A stretch of DNA of 19,873 nucleotides from NCBI GenBank assembly GCA_024640585.1, contig JAHEEQ010000035.1, positions 1-19,873 of the forward strand. Reading direction: 5' to 3'. The DNA is from Micrococcales bacterium (GTDB lineage: Bacteria > Actinomycetota > Actinomycetes > S36-B12 > UBA5976). The notes beneath the pieces are model-generated. The model did not search any database, was not told the DNA's origin, and saw only the letters and a list, made by a program, of their open reading frames with translations. The position numbers and the translations under genes were made by a program. Shown here piece after piece: positions 1-9,829 of this stretch (positions are counted from its first letter, which is position 1; each line of letters opens with the position of its first letter).

Positions 1-1323
1 ATTGGTTCCGGTCTAGTCGGGGTTTTATACGTACTTGATGAACCATCTATTGGTTTACACCAACGAGACAATCAGAGATTGATTGAAACATTGGTGCGCT
101 TGCGGGATTTGGGCAACACTTTGATTGTGGTCGAGCACGATGAAGACACAATCCGTACTGCTGACTGGATTGTGGACATTGGTCCAGGAGCTGGGGAACA
201 TGGTGGCGAAGTTGTTGTTAGTGGACCGCTAAAAGAATTGCTGAATTCGAAACGTTCTGTGACTGGTGATTTCATTTCAGGTCGTAGGTCGATTGAAGTG
301 CCGAAAAAACGACGCCCAATAGTTAAAGATAGAACAATCCGAATCGAAGGCGCCGAGGAGAATAATCTAAAGAATATCGATGTGGAATTTCCGCTAGGTT
401 GCTTCGTCGCGGTTACGGGTGTTAGCGGTTCTGGCAAATCCACTTTAGTAAATGACATCATGTACAACTCTCTGGCGCGTCACCTAAACAATGCTCGCGA
501 AGTTCCAGGAAAGCACAAACGCATTAAAGGAATGGAGCAGCTCGACAAAGTTGTTCATGTTGATCAAAGCCCTATTGGTAGAACGCCGAGATCTAATCCA
601 GCAACCTATACAGGTGTTTTCGACCATGTTCGTAAATTATTTGCGGACACTGCTGAAGCAAAAATGCGCGGCTACCAACAAGGGCGTTTTTCGTTTAATG
701 TTAAAGGCGGTCGTTGTGAAAATTGTAATGGAGACGGAACTATCCGTATTGAAATGAACTTTTTACCGGACGTTTATGTTCCGTGTGAAGTTTGTAATGG
801 AGCTAGATATAACCGAGAAACTTTAGAAGTTCATTACAAAGGAAAAACCATATCCGAGGTTTTGAATATGCCTATTGAAGAAGCCTTAGATTTCTTTAGT
901 GCCATTCCGCCTATCGCAAGACACCTTCAAACATTGTTCGACGTTGGCCTTGGCTATGTGCGTTTGGGACAATCTGCTCCGACACTTTCGGGTGGAGAAG
1001 CCCAACGCGTTAAATTGGCAAGTGAACTGCAAAAACGTTCTACTGGTCGAACGATTTATGTACTTGATGAGCCAACCACTGGTTTACATTTCGAAGATAT
1101 CCGCAAACTCCTCATCGTCTTGCAAAGTCTGGTAGACAAAGGAAATACAGTCATAGTGATTGAACATAATCTCGATGTCATCAAATGTGCAGATCATGTG
1201 GTTGATATGGGCCCTGAGGGAGGAAATAAAGGTGGAACTGTTGTTGCTACAGGAACACCTGAAGCCATATCAAAGGTGTCAGCTAGCCACACTGGTAAGT
1301 TCCTGAAGACTATTTTGAAGTAG
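1..1323 (+). CDS. uvrA: UvrABC system protein A (excinuclease ABC subunit A), 3' part only
   Basis: This is the DNA damage-recognition ATPase of nucleotide excision repair. The reading frame is already open at base 1, so the 5' half lies outside the window; 440 codons remain of a family length of roughly 940-980. The visible part begins just before the Walker B of the first ABC module ([12 protein letters not shown]). It then has the second module: Walker [10 protein letters not shown] near bases 418-444, a zinc finger of two CxxC pairs (CENC and CEVC, near 715-800), the signature LSGGEAQR, and Walker [12 protein letters not shown]. The C-terminal end resembles the normal UvrA end, so the 3' end is intact. 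A TTG at base 79 is an internal leucine codon, not a start. uvrC begins 5 nt after the stop, which suggests co-transcription of the two repair genes. Identity is very secure. Confidence 0.97.
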   Translation: MGSGLVGVLYVLDEPSIGLHQRDNQRLIETLVRLRDLGNTLIVVEHDEDTIRTADWIVDIGPGAGEHGGEVVVSGPLKELLNSKRSVTGDFISGRRSIEVPKKRRPIVKDRTIRIEGAEENNLKNIDVEFPLGCFVAVTGVSGSGKSTLVNDIMYNSLARHLNNAREVPGKHKRIKGMEQLDKVVHVDQSPIGRTPRSNPATYTGVFDHVRKLFADTAEAKMRGYQQGRFSFNVKGGRCENCNGDGTIRIEMNFLPDVYVPCEVCNGARYNRETLEVHYKGKTISEVLNMPIEEALDFFSAIPPIARHLQTLFDVGLGYVRLGQSAPTLSGGEAQRVKLASELQKRSTGRTIYVLDEPTTGLHFEDIRKLLIVLQSLVDKGNTVIVIEHNLDVIKCADHVVDMGPEGGNKGGTVVATGTPEAISKVSASHTGKFLKTILK

Positions 1324-1328
1324 CAATT

Positions 1329-3230
1329 ATGGATGTTTCACAATGGCGACCAGCAACGAGTGAAATTCCGACTTCACCTGGCGTCTACCGTTATTGGGAC
1401 AAGACGAACAAAGTAATTTATGTGGGAAAAGCCAAAAACTTAAGAAATCGTCTAACTTCATACTTCACAAATATCGCAGAACTTCATCCGCGAACCCAAA
1501 AACTGATTCAAACCGCAGTGAGGGTTGATTGGGTGCTAGTTGAAAGTGAAGTTGAAGCACTCCAACTTGAACACAGCTGGATTAATGCTTATAACCCAAG
1601 GTTTAATGTTCGTTTCCGAGACGACAAGTCATATCCATGGTTAGCAATAACAATTAAGGATGAATTTCCCAGAATTATGGTTGTTCGCGGTGAACGAAAG
1701 CTAGGTATTAAATATTTTGGACCATACATTCAAGCATGGCAAATACGTGAAACCATTGATCGGCTACTTCACGTTTTTCCAATTCGCACATGTAGTGACA
1801 GCACTTTCAGGCGCGCTGCCGCGTCTAATCGTCCCTGCCTGCTTGGGTATATAGAAAAGTGCAGCGCACCATGTGTTGGTCGCATTGAAAGCGACAGTCA
1901 CAGAGAACTGGTAAATGGATTCATCAAGTTACTAGATGGTGACTCTAAAAAGGTCTTGTCTAAATTGAAGACTGATATGAATGTTGCAAGCGCGAAGCAG
2001 GAATACGAAATCGCTGGAAGATATCGCGATGATATTTTGGCCATCGAAGCAATTATGCAAAAGTCAGCAGTCGTTCTTGAACCAACCACCAATGCAGATC
2101 TAATTGCGATTTCCGAAGATGAACTAGCAGCTGCCATACAAATCTTTCACGTTCGGGCGGGTCGTATAACTGGACAAAGAGGCTTCATCGCAGACAAACC
2201 CGAAGACATATCCACATCTAAATTGATGATGCGAGTGCTTTTGCAGATTTACTTTCTTGATGGTGGCGAAATTCCACCAGCAGAGATATTGGTCAGCCAC
2301 GAACCTGAAAATCTTGTAACTGCGACTGAACTGCTAACAACTCTAGCCAACAAAAAGGTTCTGATTAGAGTTCCACAAAAAGCAATCAAAAAAGATCTAC
2401 TTGAGACCTGCATGAAAAATGCTGATTCTGATCTTCAGACTTATAGAAGCAGGAGAGGTGCAGACATAGCCGCGCGAGGCCAAGCGCTCACGGAGATTGG
2501 TCAACAATTGGATTTAGCAGATATTCCATTGCGTATCGAGTGTATTGACGTATCGCATTTAGACGGAAACAATGTAGTTGCTTCTCTTGTGGTATTTGAA
2601 GATGGCTTACCTGTAAAGAGAGATTACAAGCGATACAAAATGCAGCATGGTCAAGGAAATAACGATGTTTTAAGTATCGCTGAAGTGGTAGAGCGCCGGT
2701 TTAAACGGGTCGAAGATGAAAGTGTTGAAAATCGCAAAGGATTCTCTTACCCGCCGCAACTTTTAGTAGTTGATGGCGGAAAACCCCAAGTTAATGCGGC
2801 AAGTGCCAAATTATTTGAATTAGGAATTGATGTACCTGTGGTGGGCATTGCAAAAAGACTCGAGGAGATATGGAAACCAGACCAAGCAGATCCGATAATT
2901 TTCCCACGAAATAGCGAAGGATTATTTTTGCTGCAAAGAATTCGAGATGAAGCTCACCGATTTGCAATCACATTCCAGAGAACCAAACAGCGAGGTTCAC
3001 TGCTAAGTTCTTTGCTCGATGAAATTCCCAATCTTGGTGAGAAACGAAAGAAGGACTTGTTAAAACACTTTGGCTCGGTAAAAAAGCTGCGATTAGCAAG
3101 TTTGGAAGATATCTCAGCTTGCCCAGGTATTGGCCCAAGTTTGGCAAATAGTATTCACAGTCACCTAGCAGCAATGCCTTCTCAAATCGCCGTAAATGTG
3201 AGTACTGGTGAGATTTCAGAGGGTGCTTGA
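1329..3230 (+). CDS. uvrC: UvrABC system protein C (excinuclease ABC subunit C)
   Basis: UvrC makes both incisions around a lesion bound by UvrB in cytoplasmic nucleotide excision repair. The 633-residue product has the full domain order. An N-terminal GIY-YIG nuclease has GVY at about residues 18-20 and YVG at about 31-33. A UVR domain for UvrB binding lies at about 210-245. An RNase H-like endonuclease domain has candidate catalytic residues Asp407 (IDVSHLDG), Asp482 (VVDGGKPQ) and His543 (DEAHRFA). Tandem helix-hairpin-helix motifs lie at about 575-625 (GEKRKKDLLKHFG and CPGIGPSLA). Length is normal. The ATG lies 5 nt after the uvrA stop with only a weak Shine-Dalgarno, consistent with coupling to uvrA. 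In actinobacteria uvrC is typically followed by rapZ-yvcK-whiA, as here. Confidence 0.97.
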   Translation: MDVSQWRPATSEIPTSPGVYRYWDKTNKVIYVGKAKNLRNRLTSYFTNIAELHPRTQKLIQTAVRVDWVLVESEVEALQLEHSWINAYNPRFNVRFRDDKSYPWLAITIKDEFPRIMVVRGERKLGIKYFGPYIQAWQIRETIDRLLHVFPIRTCSDSTFRRAAASNRPCLLGYIEKCSAPCVGRIESDSHRELVNGFIKLLDGDSKKVLSKLKTDMNVASAKQEYEIAGRYRDDILAIEAIMQKSAVVLEPTTNADLIAISEDELAAAIQIFHVRAGRITGQRGFIADKPEDISTSKLMMRVLLQIYFLDGGEIPPAEILVSHEPENLVTATELLTTLANKKVLIRVPQKAIKKDLLETCMKNADSDLQTYRSRRGADIAARGQALTEIGQQLDLADIPLRIECIDVSHLDGNNVVASLVVFEDGLPVKRDYKRYKMQHGQGNNDVLSIAEVVERRFKRVEDESVENRKGFSYPPQLLVVDGGKPQVNAASAKLFELGIDVPVVGIAKRLEEIWKPDQADPIIFPRNSEGLFLLQRIRDEAHRFAITFQRTKQRGSLLSSLLDEIPNLGEKRKKDLLKHFGSVKKLRLASLEDISACPGIGPSLANSIHSHLAAMPSQIAVNVSTGEISEGA

Positions 3231-3251
3231 CGCGTCTGTAAGAGTAACCTC

Positions 3252-4112
3252 GTGAGAATTGATGTAGAGGTAGTTGTCCTCACGGGCATGGCCGGCGCTG
3301 GCAGATCGACTGCTGCACACGCCCTAGAAGACTTGGGTTTTCTCGTGATAGACAACCTTCCACCATCTTTAATGATGCAGAGTTTGCAATTGGTTTCAAA
3401 AGAAAATCAAATCAAGCGAATAGCAATAGTTGCTGACTCACGTGGCGGGAAACTTTTCGATTCTCTTGAATATGAATTTGATTTGTTGTCCAAATCTGTT
3501 TCTAAAACAACTTTAGTTTTCCTAGAAGCTTCGGATTACGTACTTATTCGCCGATTTGAATCTTCCCGAAGGCCGCATCCCATTCAAGGCACTGGAACAC
3601 TCGCAGTTGCCGTCGAAGCTGAACGCAAGCAGTTGCAAAATCTACGTGAAAAAGCTGATTTGATTATTGATACTAGTGAACGAAATGTTCATGACTTGCG
3701 GCGAAAAATTGAAGCCGCTTTCAATTTTGATAATGCCAAACTACGTGTAAATATTATTTCTTTTGGTTTCAAATACGGATTACCAATCGATGCAGATTTT
3801 GTCGCAGATGTAAGGTTTTTGCCGAATCCATATTGGCAAGAAGATTTAAGGCAACTAACAGGTACAGATTCAGCCGTAAACGATTATGTGATGAACCAGC
3901 CGGCGGCGTCGAATTTTCTCTCCGATTTTTCAAAATTACTGCGAAATGCAACAGACGGCTATTTGCAAGAAGGAAAACGCTTTTTAACGGTTGCAATTGG
4001 TTGCACAGGTGGCCAGCACCGAAGTGTTTCAATCGCAGAAAATATGGCAGCTCGTTTCGTTAAGGAAGGCGTAGAGTGCTACGTATCCCACCGCGACAAA
4101 GGTCGTGAATGA
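3252..4112 (+). CDS. rapZ: RapZ-family nucleotide-binding protein (YvcJ-like P-loop ATPase/GTPase)
   Basis: The 286-residue protein matches the RapZ/YvcJ family. It has an N-terminal P-loop at residues 12-20 (GMAGAGRST) and the conserved VIDNLPP segment. A C-terminal sensing/RNA-binding-like domain contains ISFGFKYG, DVRFLPNPY and GCTGGQHRSV with Cys251. In the P-loop, Arg18 sits where most families carry lysine; to my knowledge this is usual in actinobacterial members, so it is not evidence of inactivation. In E. coli RapZ is an RNA adaptor controlling glmS through small RNAs. That circuit is not known in Actinobacteria, so the role here is open, probably cell-envelope or central-carbon control. 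The GTG start is the only in-frame candidate after the upstream stop at 3228-3230. The gene ends in an ATGA overlap with yvcK, so the two are probably translationally coupled. Confidence 0.93.
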   Translation: MRIDVEVVVLTGMAGAGRSTAAHALEDLGFLVIDNLPPSLMMQSLQLVSKENQIKRIAIVADSRGGKLFDSLEYEFDLLSKSVSKTTLVFLEASDYVLIRRFESSRRPHPIQGTGTLAVAVEAERKQLQNLREKADLIIDTSERNVHDLRRKIEAAFNFDNAKLRVNIISFGFKYGLPIDADFVADVRFLPNPYWQEDLRQLTGTDSAVNDYVMNQPAASNFLSDFSKLLRNATDGYLQEGKRFLTVAIGCTGGQHRSVSIAENMAARFVKEGVECYVSHRDKGRE

Positions 4113-5056
4113 TCAATTCGAATCCAAAGATTGTCGCATTAGGCGGTGGCCACGGGCTAGCTGCAGCTTTGCGGGCGTTGAAAACTCTAACTTTAAATTT
4201 AACCGCAATTGTTGGAGTTTCTGATAACGGCGGAAGTAGCGGGAGATTGCGCGCAGAATTCGATGTCATTCCCCCTGGAGATTTACGGATGGCACTGATT
4301 GCTCTTTGTAGCAATTCTGAACATGGCCGAATGTGGGCAGATGTTTTGCAACACAGATTTAGTGGTGACGGAACCCTTAGTGGACACGCTCTCGGTAATC
4401 TATTAATAACCTCTCTTTGGCAGAAAAACGAAAACATAATTGCTGGTCTTGATGCGGTTTGTGATTTACTAGAAGCTCAAGGGAGAGTGCTACCGCTTAG
4501 CCTGCAGCCATTAGATATCAATGCCAAAGTAGAAACTTCGAACGGTGAATTGCAAAATGTGCAAGGACAAGTTGCGGTAGCAACTGTACGTGGACGCATC
4601 AAGAATTTGAGCTTTGAACAAAAAGATGCAAAAGCGTGCCCCGAAACTCTAAATGCAATTTCGCAAGCTGATGTAATAGTTATGGGTCCAGGCTCTTGGT
4701 ATACAAGTGTGGTCAATCATCTATTACTTCCTGAACTTGCAGATGCGTTAGTTGCATCCAAGGCGAAAAAGATTTTGATCACCAATTTATCTAACCAATC
4801 TGGTGAAACAGAAAGTTTCACCCCTGCCGAGCACCTCAAAGTTTTGCGCGAAATGGAACCTAGATTGCAATTCGGAGCGATAATTGTTGACGAGAAGAAT
4901 TTGAGCCCTGAGTTCGAAATTGCTGCAAAAGAGATTTGTGACAATATATTGGTTGCTAAAGTTGAAAATGAATCAAAAATTGATACACATGATCCAGCCC
5001 TGCTGGGCAGGGTTTTAAGGCAATACCTAGAGTTGTCCAATAGCCAGGAGGGATAG
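4109..5056 (+). CDS. yvcK: YvcK/CuvA-family gluconeogenesis and morphogenesis factor
   Basis: This 315-residue protein belongs to the YvcK (UPF0052/CofD-like) family, which binds UDP-sugars. In Bacillus and mycobacteria the family is needed for growth on gluconeogenic carbon sources and for peptidoglycan homeostasis. Visible signatures are the N-terminal glycine-rich loop [15 protein letters not shown] (residues 10-24), [30 protein letters not shown] and [12 protein letters not shown]. Length is normal. The ATG overlaps the rapZ stop by 4 nt (ATGA) and the gene ends 2 nt before whiA. The rapZ-yvcK-whiA order is strongly conserved in Gram-positive bacteria. The CofD-like fold could suggest 2-phospho-lactate transferase, but the neighbours argue for YvcK. 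Confidence 0.94.
   Translation: MINSNPKIVALGGGHGLAAALRALKTLTLNLTAIVGVSDNGGSSGRLRAEFDVIPPGDLRMALIALCSNSEHGRMWADVLQHRFSGDGTLSGHALGNLLITSLWQKNENIIAGLDAVCDLLEAQGRVLPLSLQPLDINAKVETSNGELQNVQGQVAVATVRGRIKNLSFEQKDAKACPETLNAISQADVIVMGPGSWYTSVVNHLLLPELADALVASKAKKILITNLSNQSGETESFTPAEHLKVLREMEPRLQFGAIIVDEKNLSPEFEIAAKEICDNILVAKVENESKIDTHDPALLGRVLRQYLELSNSQEG
5046..5052 (+). promoter_or_regulatory. Ribosome binding site of whiA
   Basis: AGGAGGG overlaps the end of yvcK and lies 6 nt before the ATG at 5059. The spacing favours that start over a second ATG at 5065. Confidence 0.75.
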
Positions 5057-5058
5057 TT

Positions 5059-6042
5059 ATGGCCATGACTTCAGCACTTAAAGATGAATTAGCGCATTTG
5101 CCATTTGGAAAAGCTTGTTGTCGAAAAGCAGAAGTCAGTGCGCTTTTGCGTTTCGGCGGGAGTATTCACATAGTTGCGGGTAACTTAATCGTTGAAGCCG
5201 AACTTGATACAGCATCAGTTGCTAGACGTCTACGTCAAAACCTTCTCGAACTATTTGGTCAAGAGTCAGAACTTTCTGTTTTGCAACCTTCAGGAATTCG
5301 AAAAGGTAGTCGTTATGTCGTTCGAATCACAACAAACGCAGATCGACTAGCAAAACAAGTTGGTCTACTAGATGCAAATGGCAGACCGATTCGTGGTTTA
5401 TCTCCGTCAATTATTAGCGGAGGAGTTTGTGATTCTGAAGCAGCCTGGCGCGGTGCATTTTTGGCACATGGATCATTAACTGAACCCGGACGAAGTGGTG
5501 CACTAGAAATAACTTGCCCTGGCGGAGAGGCAGCCCTTGCATTGGTGGGAGCCGCTCGACGTTTAGACATTGTTGCAAAAGCGCGCGAAGTGCGCGGGGT
5601 AGATCGTGTTGTTGTTCGTGACGGAGATGCTATTTCGGCTATCCTGACTCGCATTGGTGCTCACGAAAATGTTATGAATTGGGAAGAGCGCCGAATTCGC
5701 CGTGAAGTTAGAGCCACGGCCAACAGATTGGCAAACTTCGATGACGCGAATATGCGCCGAAGCGCTAGAGCTGCCGTCGCTGCAGGCGCAAGAGTTCAAC
5801 GCGCCTTGGAAATTTTGGGAACAGATATTCCAGACCATCTGCTTGAAGCAGGCAAATTAAGAGTTGAACATGGCCAAGCCAGCCTTGAGGAATTAGGTGC
5901 CTTGGCGGTCCCGCCGATGACTAAGGATGCAATTGCTGGTCGAATTCGGCGCCTTTTAGCCATGGCCGATAAACGTGCTTCCGAACTAGGAATTGCGGAT
6001 ACTGAGCAGGCCGTAACCCCGGATTTACTCGATTCGGAGTGA
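5059..6042 (+). CDS. whiA: WhiA-family DNA-binding protein (sporulation/cell-division regulator)
   Basis: The 327-residue product begins [15 protein letters not shown] and continues with [15 protein letters not shown], both hallmarks of WhiA. The family joins an N-terminal domain related to LAGLIDADG homing endonucleases, without nuclease activity, to a C-terminal helix-turn-helix. The HTH probably lies in roughly residues 272-310 ([21 protein letters not shown]). In Streptomyces WhiA and WhiB activate sporulation-septation genes such as ftsZ; in non-sporulating actinobacteria and Bacillus it is linked to cell division and chromosome segregation. A small planktonic cell would presumably use it for division rather than sporulation, which is inference. 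The strong AGGAGGG at 5046 sets the start. It is the last gene of the uvr-rapZ-yvcK unit, ahead of the 159-nt gap before gap. Confidence 0.96.
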   Translation: MAMTSALKDELAHLPFGKACCRKAEVSALLRFGGSIHIVAGNLIVEAELDTASVARRLRQNLLELFGQESELSVLQPSGIRKGSRYVVRITTNADRLAKQVGLLDANGRPIRGLSPSIISGGVCDSEAAWRGAFLAHGSLTEPGRSGALEITCPGGEAALALVGAARRLDIVAKAREVRGVDRVVVRDGDAISAILTRIGAHENVMNWEERRIRREVRATANRLANFDDANMRRSARAAVAAGARVQRALEILGTDIPDHLLEAGKLRVEHGQASLEELGALAVPPMTKDAIAGRIRRLLAMADKRASELGIADTEQAVTPDLLDSE

Positions 6043-6109
6043 CTTCTAAGCCTTGTGCCTCTGTGACCAAGCGGACATAGGGCTGAAGACTTGAGAGCGA
6101 ACTTCTAGG

Positions 6110-6115
6110 TAGACT
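6110..6115 (+). promoter_or_regulatory. Possible -10 element (TAGACT) upstream of gap
   Basis: TAGACT fits the actinobacterial TAnnnT -10 pattern and lies in the only sizeable non-coding stretch before the glycolytic operon (6043-6201). No convincing -35 lies 16-18 nt upstream (TTGAGA at 6091 is only 13 nt away). It would give a leader of about 80 nt. Weak candidate. Confidence 0.3.
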
Positions 6116-6163
6116 TGGTCTGTTCGGGCCTTTTCAATGTCGATCTTGGCCGCTCACTCATGA

Positions 6164-6181
6164 AAGTCACATTTGTGACTT
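6164..6181. promoter_or_regulatory. 18-nt palindrome upstream of gap, candidate operator
   Basis: AAGTCACATTTGTGACTT has perfect 8-nt arms (AAGTCACA and TGTGACTT) around a TT centre. It ends 8 nt before the AAGGAG ribosome binding site of gap and abuts TAGCTATAAA (6181-6190), which could act as a -10. Such symmetry in a short intergenic stretch suggests a dimeric repressor or activator site, or a small hairpin in the leader. The half-sites are TCACA then TGTGA, the reverse of the order in CRP/GlxR or Rex sites, so I do not assign a regulator. Confidence 0.5.
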
Positions 6182-6189
6182 AGCTATAA

Positions 6190-8407
<2,218 letters not shown>

Positions 8408-8408
<1 letters not shown>

Positions 8409-9193
8409 TGATTTCGCGTAAACCGCTAATGGCGGGAAACTGGAAAATGAATCTGAATCATCTTGAAGCAATTGGCTTGGTTCAGAAACTCGCATTTTCA
8501 TTGAACAATGAAGATTTCGAAGCGGTTGATGTTGCGGTTATTCCGCCATTTACCGACATTCGAAGCATTCAAACTCTTGTAGACGGTGATGCACTCAAAA
8601 TTCAATACGGATCTCAAGATATTAGTGCGCATGATTCTGGTGCTTACACTGGCGAAATCAGTGGTGTAATGCTTGCAAAACTTGGTTGCAAATTTGCTGT
8701 TATTGGTCACAGTGAGCGTCGACAGTATCACGCAGAATCTGATGAGCTAGTCAACGCAAAAGCTAAGGCAGCCATCAAACACGGTTTGACTCCGATTGTT
8801 TGTGTTGGAGAAGCATTGGAAATCCGTAAAGCTGGAACCCATGTTGAATACACAATCGCTCAAACTGAAGGCAGTCTTACGGGATTAACTGCAGATCAAA
8901 TCGCTAATCTTGTAATTGCGTATGAACCTGTTTGGGCAATCGGAACTGGAGAAGTTGCCACTCCAGAAGATGCACAAGAAGTTTGTGGTGCTATTCGCGC
9001 CTGGGTTGCTAAAACACATGGGGATACAGCGGCCGAAAAAGTACGCGTTCTTTATGGCGGTTCTGTGAAAGCCAGCAACATTGCTTCAATCATGGCTCAG
9101 TCAGATGTAGATGGTGCGCTGATTGGTGGAGCAAGCCTCGATACTGATGAATTTGTCGCAATCGCACGGTTTCGACTCCATCCGGCAGCCTAG
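8408..9193 (+). CDS. tpiA: Triosephosphate isomerase
   Basis: TpiA interconverts dihydroxyacetone phosphate and glyceraldehyde 3-phosphate. The 261-residue TIM-barrel protein has all catalytic residues: Lys13 in AGNWKMN, His101 in VIGHSERR and Glu173 in [11 protein letters not shown]. The phosphate-binding LYGGSVK and GGASL segments near the C-terminus are also present. The ATG shares one base with the pgk stop (TAATG). The gene closes the three-gene glycolytic operon and is followed by a 38-nt gap before secG, which may have its own promoter. Confidence 0.98.
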
Positions 9194-9219
9194 TTTTAAG
9201 TAATTACAGGTACAGAAGG

Positions 9220-9225
9220 TAGGGT
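9220..9225 (+). promoter_or_regulatory. Possible -10 element (TAGGGT) of secG
   Basis: TAGGGT in the 38-nt tpiA-secG gap fits the actinobacterial TAnnnT pattern. A start site about 7 nt downstream would fall at or next to the secG ATG (9232), giving a leaderless transcript. No clear -35 is visible. GAAGG at 9215-9219 could instead serve as a ribosome binding site, with rather long spacing, on a read-through transcript. Confidence 0.3.
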
Positions 9226-9231
9226 TCACCC

Positions 9232-9459
9232 ATGCTAATGGCTTTAGAAATTGCGTTGATTTTGGTCAGCGTTCTGCTAATTGTTTTGGTCTTGCTACAC
9301 AAAGGGCGAGGTGGCGGTCTTTCCGACATGTTCGGCGGAGGTATTTCCTCAACTATGGGTGGTTCAAGTGTTGCAGAACGCAACCTCAACCGAATTACAT
9401 TGATACTCGCACTTCTCTGGGTTGCACTTATTGTTGCAACTGGACTTCAACTAGCTTAA
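9232..9459 (+). CDS. secG: Preprotein translocase subunit SecG
   Basis: SecG is the small accessory subunit of the SecYEG channel in the cytoplasmic membrane. The 75-residue protein has the family layout. A first transmembrane helix (about residues 4-22) is followed by a glycine-rich cytoplasmic loop (KGRGGGLSDMFGGG, then SSTMGGSSVAERNLNR). A second helix lies at about 55-73. Length is normal. A second in-frame ATG lies two codons downstream (9238), so the start could be one or the other. The position after gap-pgk-tpiA is shared across actinobacteria. rbpA follows after 9 nt. Confidence 0.95.
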   Translation: MLMALEIALILVSVLLIVLVLLHKGRGGGLSDMFGGGISSTMGGSSVAERNLNRITLILALLWVALIVATGLQLA

Positions 9460-9468
9460 GGAATTTAA

Positions 9469-9819
9469 ATGGCAAGTGGTGGAGCAATCCGCGGTAGCCG
9501 TGTTGGCGCAGGTCCATTAGGTGAATCTGAACGCGGTCAATCAATTCAAAAAATCCGCGTCTCTTACTGGTGTGCTGAAGGGCATGAGTCTCGCGTTTCA
9601 TTCGCTTTCGATGTCGAAGATCTATCGATTCCTGATTCTTGGGATTGCCCGAAGTGTGGATTGCCTGCCGGTAAAGACAAAGAAAACCCGCCAATCGCAC
9701 CGAAAAATGAACCTTACAAGACCCACTTAGCTTATGTGAAAGAACGTCGCTCGGAATCGGAAAGCGCCGTTATTCTTTACAAAGCTTTGGCAAAATTAAA
9801 AGACGAAATGGGCGAGTAG
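9469..9819 (+). CDS. rbpA: RNA polymerase-binding protein RbpA
   Basis: RbpA is an actinobacteria-specific factor that binds RNA polymerase and the housekeeping sigma factor and stabilises the open complex. The 116-residue product begins with the N-terminal tail signature AIRGSRVGAGP. It has a zinc-ribbon-like core with WCAEGH and DCPKCG, and ends in a sigma-interaction-like helix (THLAYVKERRS onward). It resembles the RbpA form encoded beside secG in Micrococcales more than the M. tuberculosis form, judged from recalled family sequences. The ATG follows secG by 9 nt with an AAGGA-type ribosome binding site, so the two are probably co-transcribed. It runs convergently into tkt with only 2 nt between the stop codons. 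Confidence 0.9.
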   Translation: MASGGAIRGSRVGAGPLGESERGQSIQKIRVSYWCAEGHESRVSFAFDVEDLSIPDSWDCPKCGLPAGKDKENPPIAPKNEPYKTHLAYVKERRSESESAVILYKALAKLKDEMGE

Positions 9820-9829
9820 CTTTAAGCTA
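9817..9829. terminator. Small palindrome holding the stop codons of rbpA and tkt, possible bidirectional terminator
   Basis: TAGCTTTAAGCTA has perfect 6-nt arms around one base. It contains the TAG of rbpA (9817-9819) and, on the other strand, the TAA of tkt (9822-9824). As RNA it forms at most a 5-bp stem, followed on the + strand by TTTCTTT. This is weak for an intrinsic terminator, but it is the only candidate between the two convergent genes. Confidence 0.35.

Noticed and set aside
72..467. Long minus-strand open frames opposite uvrA, and similar antisense frames opposite gap, pgk, whiA and sufC
   Set aside because: They lie wholly within strongly recognised genes, lack ribosome binding sites and family motifs, and follow from codon bias on the coding strand.
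3285..3311. Arg instead of Lys in the RapZ P-loop as a sign of a dead nucleotide site
   Set aside because: As far as I recall, actinobacterial RapZ proteins commonly have GRS in this loop, so it is a lineage feature.
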